A stretch of 64,000 nucleotides of DNA. Source: Ohtaekwangia sp035628875 (lineage in GTDB: Bacteria; Bacteroidota; Bacteroidia; Cytophagales; Cyclobacteriaceae). The position numbers and the translations under genes were made by a program. The notes under the pieces are model-generated. The model saw only the letters and a program-made list of their open reading frames with translations. It had not been told where the DNA came from and made no database searches. This document shows positions 36,252 to 43,213 of this stretch, in pieces. The stretch spans positions 62,001 through 126,000 of the forward strand of contig DASPIZ010000044.1 in NCBI GenBank assembly GCA_035628875.1, given 5' to 3'. How positions within the stretch are numbered: the first letter of the stretch is position 1; every line of letters starts with the position of its first letter.

Positions 36252-38048
36252 TTGAAAAGCGGTGTATTTTTTTCGGTTATTTTGCTCTTTGGATCAATGT
36301 GCATCTGCTCAGCACAGGGAGTGACCCGCTATACCTACCACGATCCTCAAGAAAAACAACATCTCAAGGAAGTTTACCAGGTCAAGGATACCATTCAAAA
36401 CATATTGCAGGGGCGGTACATCGCTTACTTTCTAAATGGTAAGGTCGAATCTAAAGGTCAGTTTACAAATAATGAAACCAGTGGCATTTGGGAGTTTTAT
36501 TTTGAAACAGGTGCATTAAAAATGCGCGGCATTTTGTTCAAAGGCGCTAATTACGGTTTGTGGGAATACTTCTATGAAAATGGTAAAAAAAGTATGGAAG
36601 GTATTATCAATGGGAAGAACCGTGAAGGAGAATGGAAAACGTTTTACGAAAACGGTCAAATCAAAGAAGTCGGCGAATACAAAAACAATAAACGCACGGG
36701 AATTTGGAAATCCTACTTCGAAGATGGTGTATTAAAAGGCACTATTGATTATACGGATGACTTTGGCAGGTATACTGAATATTATCACTCCGGAAAGATA
36801 TTGGCAGAAGGACCACGCTCAGGCACGAAAAATACTGGTCATTGGAGATTTTACGCGGAAGATGGGACACTGCAAAGTGAAGGAGCATATACCAATGGAA
36901 AAAAAGATGGAAACTGGACAACCTATTTTCCTTCCGGAAAAATTTCAGGTTCAGGTAAATATGAAAATGATCAGCCTATGGGGACCTGGGTGCAAATGCA
37001 TGAGAATGGAAAAATAAGCTCGAGCGGTGCTTACGTCAGTGGAGAAAAGGATGGCAGCTGGAAGTCGTACACAGCAGACGGAAAACTAAAAAGTGAAATA
37101 ACTCTACGTGATGGAACAGGAGAATACATCGAATATCACGGTAATGGGAAGATTAAACTCAAAGGGAAAATTGTAAATGAAAAGCGACAGGGTAAATGGG
37201 AGTTTTATTCAGCGGAAGGCGTTCGGGAAGGCGTATGCGAATATCATCAGGATAAAGGAACATACTACGGATATTTCCCGAATGGTAACCTGCGAACCAA
37301 GGGAACCCTTGAAGGGGAATTGAAAACCGGTACATGGGAAATTTACAACGCGGAGGGTACCCTGTCAGGTTATTACAAGCCTTTTTACGAAGATCGAAAG
37401 CTGGCGGATGAAATAATGACCCTCGCTGTGAAGCCAGCATCAAAAAAGAAAAGTAAAAAGCGATATAGCAGTGGATATTTCCGGGCGCGGAATAATGAAT
37501 TCAAGGGTGTCATCGCAAGTTCAAATCCGATTTGGTTAGCCGCAGGACGAATTCCTTTTGCGATTGAGTTCTATAATCAGGAAAGACTCGGACATGAATT
37601 TGAATTTATTGGTATTCGTGATCCGTTTTTTAAGAGTGACGCGGATATTGCAGCAGGTAAAAAATTTAAACGCGGCTACAGTGTCGCGATGAAGCAAAAA
37701 TTTTATAACCCGCTTAGAGCGAACATGTGGTATTTCGGTCATGAGATAAGATTCACAAACCTTGGTCATTTTGTGAATCAACCATTAGATTTGAATCCTG
37801 ATAATCTGTTTACCTTTAATGCAGTTGAACAAAGGATACAATGGGGCGCTATTCTCGGATATCGTATCATGCGAAAAAACGACGCTGGAGGGTTCACCAT
37901 CGACGCATTTGTCGGCGCTAACTTCGGCTATCGTGGATTTGACCTTCAGGAAAATTATGCTTCTTTTTTTAACGACCTCAGTCAATCCAGATTTGCAACA
38001 ACCTATCAGGTAGGGTTAAATTTAGGGAATGTATTTTCATTCCGATAA
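36252..38048 (+). CDS. MORN-2 repeat protein fused to a C-terminal barrel-like domain
   Basis: A 598-residue exported protein. The TTG start gives a signal peptide (KSGVFFSVILLFGSMCICSAQ); TAACTTTG at 36226-36233 is a good -7 box about 18 bases upstream. Residues about 50-385 are some 14 successive MORN-variant units of about 23 residues (G-x-W-x-x-Y, then E-N-G-K-x-x-x-x-G). A lysine-rich linker (KKKSKKRY) leads to a 190-residue domain of alternating strands (WLAAGRIPFAIEFYNQERLG, MWYFGHEIRFTNLGHF, AILGYRIMRK, YQVGLNLGNVFSF), which looks like an outer-membrane barrel. MORN repeats of this kind are often labelled YwqK antitoxin, but no toxin is adjacent. Function unknown. Confidence 0.82.
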   Translation: MKSGVFFSVILLFGSMCICSAQGVTRYTYHDPQEKQHLKEVYQVKDTIQNILQGRYIAYFLNGKVESKGQFTNNETSGIWEFYFETGALKMRGILFKGANYGLWEYFYENGKKSMEGIINGKNREGEWKTFYENGQIKEVGEYKNNKRTGIWKSYFEDGVLKGTIDYTDDFGRYTEYYHSGKILAEGPRSGTKNTGHWRFYAEDGTLQSEGAYTNGKKDGNWTTYFPSGKISGSGKYENDQPMGTWVQMHENGKISSSGAYVSGEKDGSWKSYTADGKLKSEITLRDGTGEYIEYHGNGKIKLKGKIVNEKRQGKWEFYSAEGVREGVCEYHQDKGTYYGYFPNGNLRTKGTLEGELKTGTWEIYNAEGTLSGYYKPFYEDRKLADEIMTLAVKPASKKKSKKRYSSGYFRARNNEFKGVIASSNPIWLAAGRIPFAIEFYNQERLGHEFEFIGIRDPFFKSDADIAAGKKFKRGYSVAMKQKFYNPLRANMWYFGHEIRFTNLGHFVNQPLDLNPDNLFTFNAVEQRIQWGAILGYRIMRKNDAGGFTIDAFVGANFGYRGFDLQENYASFFNDLSQSRFATTYQVGLNLGNVFSFR

Positions 38049-38127
38049 TGTTGAAGGTTTGATGTTTTACGTTATCGCTTTCAACTCCAGCCTTGAACTT
38101 TGAACCATGAACTTTGAATTTTGAATC

Positions 38128-39699
38128 ATGAAAGTGGTAGAGTTGACGATGTTGCCGGAAGAGGCGTTTAATGAGGCGTTGTTTCCAGAGATATTATATC
38201 GTAAGTTGGATTTACCCAACGATGGGAGTGTGTTTGTTACTCCGTTGAAACGATCTATTGATGCACGGGGTAAAAAAGTCATTGTGCGATTTCAATGTGC
38301 TATTGTATCCGCAGCAGAACATCAATCTTCAATGTTGTTTTCGAAAGCGTACAATGATGTGCGAAATGCAAAACAGGTTGTTATTGTAGGGAGTGGTCCG
38401 GCGGGATTGTTTGCCGGCTTGCGATTGATTGAACTTGGGATCAAACCGATTATTCTTGAACGCGGAAAAGATGTTCAGGAGCGGCGGCGGGACCTGGCTG
38501 CGATAAACAAAGAACACAGGGTTCATCCGGATTCGAATTATTGCTTTGGTGAGGGTGGGGCAGGAACCTATTCAGATGGAAAATTATACACACGTTCCAA
38601 AAAGCGTGGAGACATACGCAGGGTACTGGAAATTTTTGTAGCCCACGGTGCAAAAGACGAAATCCTGTACGACGCACATCCACATATCGGAACAAACAAG
38701 CTTCCAAAAATTGTCACGGAGCTGCGACAAAGTATCCGTGATGCAGGAGGTGAAGTTCACTTTAATACAAAAGTTACCGACCTGATCTTGAAGGATGGAA
38801 CCATTCAGGGTGTCATCACACAGCGTGGAAACAGGATCGAAGGAGAAGCTGTGATCCTGGCTACCGGACATTCGGCACGCGACATTTTTTATCTTCTTCA
38901 CGACAAGAAAATACAAATCGAAGCAAAACCATTTGCATTAGGCGTTCGGGTTGAGCACCAGCAAAATCTTATCGATCAGGTGCAATACCATTGTGCAGTA
39001 GACCGCGGACCGTTTCTACCAGCATCTTCTTATTCACTGGTTCATCAGGCCAACGTGGGGGGTAGGGAACGGGGTGTGTTTTCTTTTTGTATGTGTCCCG
39101 GTGGCTTTATTGTTCCAGCAGCAACGGCTCCGGGCGAAGTAGTTGTTAACGGCATGAGTCCGTCGAGGCGAGATTCATTGTATGCGAACTCAGGTATTGT
39201 CGTGGCGGTAGAAGCAAGTGATTTTTCCTTGTATAAGCAACATGGCGAACTTGCAGGACTACATTTCCAATCATCGATTGAACAGTTAGCTTGCCAGATA
39301 GCGGGTGACACACAACAGGCTCCTGCACAACGGTTAGTTGATTTTGTTGAGGGTAGGCTTTCTGCTTCTTTACTGGATACTTCGTACCAGCCCGGATTAA
39401 CTTCCGTTTCAATGAAAGAAGTTCTTCCGACTTTTATCACACAAGCTTTGCAACAAGGCTTCAAAGATTTCGGAAAAAAGATGAAAGGATATTTAACCAA
39501 CGATGCCCAGATCATTGGTGTGGAGAGCAGAACATCATCGCCTGTAAAAATTCCCCGCGATAAGGAGACACTTGAGCATGTTCAGATCAAGCGATTATTT
39601 CCCTGTGGGGAAGGGGCTGGTTATGCAGGCGGAATTGTATCAGCGGCCATGGATGGAGAGCGCTGCGCTGAAGCAGCGGCTTTTATGATTGCGAAATGA
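38128..39699 (+). CDS. COG2509-type FAD-dependent dehydrogenase
   Basis: Uncharacterised flavoprotein, 523 residues. An N-terminal RNA-binding-like domain of about 85 residues precedes the FAD motif VVIVGSGPAGLFAGLRL. The family block SNYCFGEGGAGTYSDGKLYTRSKKR and an ATGHSARD second nucleotide motif follow. The C-terminal CGEGAGYAGGIVSAAMDG binds FAD. The family is widespread but without an assigned reaction; labels such as 'NAD(FAD)-utilising dehydrogenase' are generic. The start is immediately preceded by a TTCAAAG-type repeat (38085-38127). Confidence 0.88.
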   Translation: MKVVELTMLPEEAFNEALFPEILYRKLDLPNDGSVFVTPLKRSIDARGKKVIVRFQCAIVSAAEHQSSMLFSKAYNDVRNAKQVVIVGSGPAGLFAGLRLIELGIKPIILERGKDVQERRRDLAAINKEHRVHPDSNYCFGEGGAGTYSDGKLYTRSKKRGDIRRVLEIFVAHGAKDEILYDAHPHIGTNKLPKIVTELRQSIRDAGGEVHFNTKVTDLILKDGTIQGVITQRGNRIEGEAVILATGHSARDIFYLLHDKKIQIEAKPFALGVRVEHQQNLIDQVQYHCAVDRGPFLPASSYSLVHQANVGGRERGVFSFCMCPGGFIVPAATAPGEVVVNGMSPSRRDSLYANSGIVVAVEASDFSLYKQHGELAGLHFQSSIEQLACQIAGDTQQAPAQRLVDFVEGRLSASLLDTSYQPGLTSVSMKEVLPTFITQALQQGFKDFGKKMKGYLTNDAQIIGVESRTSSPVKIPRDKETLEHVQIKRLFPCGEGAGYAGGIVSAAMDGERCAEAAAFMIAK

Positions 39700-39970
39700 A
39701 TCAGCGTTTTGAATAGCTTCAAGCTTCAGGCGGCAAGCTGCAAGTTGTGGGTTTCGATAAGGTAGAAGATTTGCGGTAAATAGTTGCGAGCTGTGAGCTA
39801 CGAGCCTCGAGTTTGTTGATTAGTAACTGAGGTGCTTGGAGATACTAATAAGGCTAAGGTTATTCGTTTTTCGATAACCAACCTCAAACATCAGACATCA
39901 AACTTCTAATAATTTCGAAAGCGCTTCGTTATCGAACTCCAACCCTGAATCTTGAACTTTGGACCAAGCA
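39700..39970. repeat. Spacer built of GAGCTACGAGC, TTTCGATAA and TTGAACTTT words
   Basis: Convergent spacer of 271 bases. It holds AAGCTTCAGGCGGCAAGCTGCAAG, GGTTTCGATAAG, GCGAGCTGTGAGCTACGAGCC, TTTTTCGATAACC, GTTATCGAACTCC and CTTGAACTTTGG in turn. These are the same word set as at 29445-29830 and 60660-60815. No gene is seen. Confidence 0.65.
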
Positions 39971-41887
39971 TTATTCCGCCTTCAGCCAGGCTTCCCGGAG
40001 TGCGAGTTGTTCCGGCGTAGCGGCTTCGTTGAATTGCATTTGATGTTTGCGGGTGATTTCGATCGTTGTTACCGGGGCAGATAAGACCACTTCTTTTTTT
40101 GCTTTGTTTTCGTCCTCGCGCAACACCGTATAGCTTAAGGTGTCTGTTTCGGGTAATGCCCGAAAATGTTTTTGAACGAACATACCCAGATCAGGTCCCA
40201 GATCGGGGAGTGGTTCATGGTTGATTTTGAGGAGGACATCACCTTCTTTTAGTCCAATGGCTTTACCCATTGCGTTTTGTTGTGCGGTGGAAGCAATCTG
40301 AAGTTTAGGTTTGTTTTCAACCTGGGTGACGCCGATGTCGGCGTTGGTTATTCCAAGGCTATAGTCTTCAAATTTTTCAGCCTCGAGATAATCAATACCA
40401 ACGTCAGTTAATACTTCCTCGTATGGTAAAGGTTCCGGACCTTTGACATAGCGATTGAAAAATTCACCGATCTCAGGGTAAGTCATTTCAGTGATCACCT
40501 TGAAAAGTTCATCATCTTTAAATGCTTTGTTCTTTCCGTATTTTTTAGAAAGGTCAAGCATAAGATCGCGAAGTCCCAATTTTCCTGAAGAGAGTTTTCG
40601 TAATCTAATATCGAGGCACATGCCAATAAGCGCTCCTTTCTGATACACATTAAGGTACTGATCATGATATTTTTCGATGGTATATCGGCTAATGTCAGTG
40701 AACGGAATAGTGTCCATAAACCGATCTGCGTTTACCATTTTATCCTGCATCACCAGCAGGAACTCTTCAGGTGATATCAGGCCATATCTTACCTGTACAC
40801 TGCTTGCAAAGTATTCGGTTACGCCTTCATACATCCATAAATGCTTCGACATTTTAGGATCGTTAAAATCGAAATTTTCAATGTGTTCCGAATGTACGGT
40901 AAGGGGTGTAACGATGTGGAAGAATTCATGCGCAGCAATGTCTCGTAATTGTTGATCCAACTGTTGAATTGGCATTTCTGGCAGGTAATACATGGACGAG
41001 TATGAATGTTCGAGGGCACCTGCTTCTTCGGTGATCTGGTCTGTGAAATAAAAAATGAATGCATATTTCTGAACCGGTAATTCCCCACCGAGAAACTTGC
41101 TTTGCGCTTCCAGGATTTCGCGAATGCTTGCAGCGATTTCCTTTGCTGAAATTTTCTTATTCGGTGAATAGGACCCTATCAATACTTCAGCGTTTGCTAC
41201 GCGCACAACAGCTGTATCAGGCTTGCTGTACATCAGTGGTGAATCAATAAGTTCATCGTAGTCTGAAGTCTGATATACATCGACTACAGTTTTTGCGTCA
41301 CTGTTGGATTTTTTCTCACGCTTCAACGACTTGGCAGCAACGCCGCTCTCCACAGGGATGAGCCCAGTCGTTCCATAAAAATCTGTCGTCCTTACAACGT
41401 TAAACTGAAATGGTACCTCTTTCAGGCCTTCAAAATATCCGAAGAGCCCGCTGGTATTCATGAAAAAATTTGTTCCGGATTCAAAGCTTGTTCCTGCAGG
41501 TGCAAAGATATTAGCACCAGTCATGGTCGTGTCAATGGTATCGTCAACCCAATATGAAATTTGGGTCGCCTTGTCGGCCCGGGTGATCTTCCAGGTATTT
41601 TCATCGATTTTTTCAACGGGTAGCTTGTTGCCTTTTTTATCCACGACAGTGAAGTCATGAACATAACGCCCATAATCAGCGATGGCATAGGTGCCGGGTA
41701 CTATCTTCGGCATATAAAAGAGAATCTCTGACTCGGAAATAGTGGGCGGTGTTAAAGTTACAAGCACACGGTCTTCCGCTACGCGTGTGAGATCTATTGA
41801 ATATCTGTATTTATTGTTTTTTGAATTTTGGGCTGGCAAAGTAGAGTACATTGCAAAAAAAACGATGAACATGAAGTAAAGACGCAT
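39971..41887 (-). CDS. M61 family metallopeptidase with PDZ domain
   Basis: Exported zinc aminopeptidase-like protease (glycyl aminopeptidase family M61), 638 residues. A signal peptide (MRLYFMFIVFFAMYSTLPAQ) is followed by a beta-sandwich N-terminal domain. The gluzincin motif is HEFFH with its distal glutamate in WMYEGVTEYFAS. A PDZ domain near residues 520-600 follows (SLGITNADIGVTQVENKP ... GLKEGDVLLKINHEPL). It is periplasmic, or surface-exposed if processed. Substrate unknown. It is divergent from the CoA-binding gene. Confidence 0.92.
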   Translation of the reverse strand: MRLYFMFIVFFAMYSTLPAQNSKNNKYRYSIDLTRVAEDRVLVTLTPPTISESEILFYMPKIVPGTYAIADYGRYVHDFTVVDKKGNKLPVEKIDENTWKITRADKATQISYWVDDTIDTTMTGANIFAPAGTSFESGTNFFMNTSGLFGYFEGLKEVPFQFNVVRTTDFYGTTGLIPVESGVAAKSLKREKKSNSDAKTVVDVYQTSDYDELIDSPLMYSKPDTAVVRVANAEVLIGSYSPNKKISAKEIAASIREILEAQSKFLGGELPVQKYAFIFYFTDQITEEAGALEHSYSSMYYLPEMPIQQLDQQLRDIAAHEFFHIVTPLTVHSEHIENFDFNDPKMSKHLWMYEGVTEYFASSVQVRYGLISPEEFLLVMQDKMVNADRFMDTIPFTDISRYTIEKYHDQYLNVYQKGALIGMCLDIRLRKLSSGKLGLRDLMLDLSKKYGKNKAFKDDELFKVITEMTYPEIGEFFNRYVKGPEPLPYEEVLTDVGIDYLEAEKFEDYSLGITNADIGVTQVENKPKLQIASTAQQNAMGKAIGLKEGDVLLKINHEPLPDLGPDLGMFVQKHFRALPETDTLSYTVLREDENKAKKEVVLSAPVTTIEITRKHQMQFNEAATPEQLALREAWLKAE

Positions 41888-41975
41888 AGGTTGTTTGCTT
41901 TATGGAACCAAGTTAAATTTATTTTGTTGGGTTATAATAATAAAGTTATAATTAACGATATAAAACAAACTTTGG

Positions 41976-42341
41976 ATGAAGAAGACAGTAATAATCGGAG
42001 CCACTCCAAATCCGGGGCGCTATGCTTTTCTGGCTGCACGTATGCTATCGGAATACCGCCACGAAATTGTGCCGGTAAGTATTAAGACAGGGGAGGTGTT
42101 GGGGCATCGTATACTTGATCTAAGAAAAAAGCCACATATAAAGGATGTTGATACTGTTACGATGTACATCGGTCCTCAGAATCAACCGGAGTGGTATGAT
42201 TATATTCTTGGACTAAACCCGAAGCGTATCATCTTCAATCCCGGGACGGAAAATGAGGCGTTGGAAAAGATGGCCGAAGAGAAAGGCATTGAGGCACTGC
42301 ATGCGTGTACACTGGTGATGTTGCGTTCGAATCAATATTAG
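41976..42341 (+). CDS. CoA-binding domain protein
   Basis: Single Rossmann-like CoA_binding domain of 121 residues (COG1832-like): MKKTVIIGATPNPGRYAFLAARML opens the fold, and KPHIKDVDTVTMYIGPQNQ and PKRIIFNPGTENEALE follow. The family binds CoA in the cytoplasm, and its members may sense acyl-CoA levels; the role of this one is unknown. It ends 8 bases before the convergent DUF4440-like gene. Confidence 0.86.
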   Translation: MKKTVIIGATPNPGRYAFLAARMLSEYRHEIVPVSIKTGEVLGHRILDLRKKPHIKDVDTVTMYIGPQNQPEWYDYILGLNPKRIIFNPGTENEALEKMAEEKGIEALHACTLVMLRSNQY

Positions 42342-42349
42342 CGTTTCGG

Positions 42350-42823
42350 TTAGCGCTTAGGCTGATTTTCTTTTTCAATGGCAATTACACTAACGCAAAC
42401 TATTTTCCATTGCCCTTTTATTTTTTCTAAAACACGAACCTCTGCTTGTGGTGCACGCGAGGTGTTGTCTTTTACATGTTGTGTAAACCGTGCATATGCT
42501 CCGTTTCCATAAACTTTAATATCCAGCCAATTTCTGTCAATCTCTGCCTTTGAAGGTTTTGAATTTCGGAAGTAATCTCGAAATCCTTTTTCTATGTTTT
42601 CCCACCCTGAAAAAGAGTTTACATCGGTAGTGTCGGCAAATGACCAGAAGGCATAAGGCTCGTGAGACCAGCTTTCCTTCCAGGTGTTATGATCGATTTC
42701 AAAAAACGCTTTTGTCTCACGTTCGATCAATGCTTTGATCGCTGCTACATCATTCTTTTGTGCTTGTACGAAAAGGGGAGTACAAACGAGCACACATAGT
42801 ACTGCTGCTTTAAATGTTTTCAT
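42350..42823 (-). CDS. Secreted SnoaL/DUF4440-like protein
   Basis: A 157-residue protein with signal peptide (MKTFKAAVLCVLVCTPLFVQAQ) and an NTF2-like cone fold. AAIKALIERETKAFFEIDHNTWKESW is the typical first helix, and the closing strands are AYARFTQHV, EVRVLEKIKGQWKIVCVSV. It is exported. The family includes binding proteins and small enzymes; no clear catalytic pair is visible, so no function is proposed. Confidence 0.82.
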   Translation of the reverse strand: MKTFKAAVLCVLVCTPLFVQAQKNDVAAIKALIERETKAFFEIDHNTWKESWSHEPYAFWSFADTTDVNSFSGWENIEKGFRDYFRNSKPSKAEIDRNWLDIKVYGNGAYARFTQHVKDNTSRAPQAEVRVLEKIKGQWKIVCVSVIAIEKENQPKR

Positions 42824-42944
42824 GGTGCCGGGCGTTTAGGTGAGTAATTAAATTTACCTAAAAACCAGGACCATCACAATCGTTGTGGGGTAAACGATTT
42901 ATAGGAAAATGTATTTCACTGAATATGATTACAATACTTTACAG

Positions 42945-43137
42945 TTACTTTGATGTATAAGCCTCCAGCTTTCCGATTTCCTGGTCAATAGTCCAAAGGC
43001 CGACGCCTTCTTTTCCAATGCGTGTAAATAACTCAACTACGGGCAAGCGTTCTTTTTCAGGTATCCATTACATTGAACGTAGCAGCATCTTTAATCTGAA
43101 AACAATGATCAACAATGGTGTTGATTGATTTTGTCAC
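42945..43137 (-). pseudogene. Small broken gene, one frameshift
   Basis: On the minus strand a GTG at 43137 opens TKSINTIVDHCFQIKDAATF..., which stops at 26 codons. A neighbouring frame then continues without break as EKERLPVVELFTRIGKEGVG...KLEAYTSK to a TAA at 42945. Joined by a single-base shift near 43055-43060 the two give a coherent protein of about 64 residues. Both parts have protein-like composition. It sits between the DUF4440 gene and the aconitase terminator. I do not recognise the family; it may also be a sequencing error in a live gene. Confidence 0.5.
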
Positions 43138-43159
43138 TTCTCATTTAATAACCACAATA

Positions 43160-43190
43160 AAAAAGGCTGCCTCGGTAAGACAGCCTTTTT
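43160..43190 (-). terminator. Terminator downstream of aconitase
   Basis: A 10-bp stem, AAAAAGGCTG with CAGCCTTTTT, extended inside by CT/AG after one mismatch, around a CGGTA loop. It is flanked by A- and T-runs on the two strands, so it can act both ways. It is 24 bases past the aconitase stop. Confidence 0.82.
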
Positions 43191-43213
43191 AAAATGATTC
43201 ATAAAAAGACAAA

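Noticed and set aside
36252..38048. Toxin-antitoxin system, because the MORN-2 family is often labelled YwqK antitoxin
   Set aside because: No small toxin gene lies next to it and the protein is exported with a barrel-like domain.
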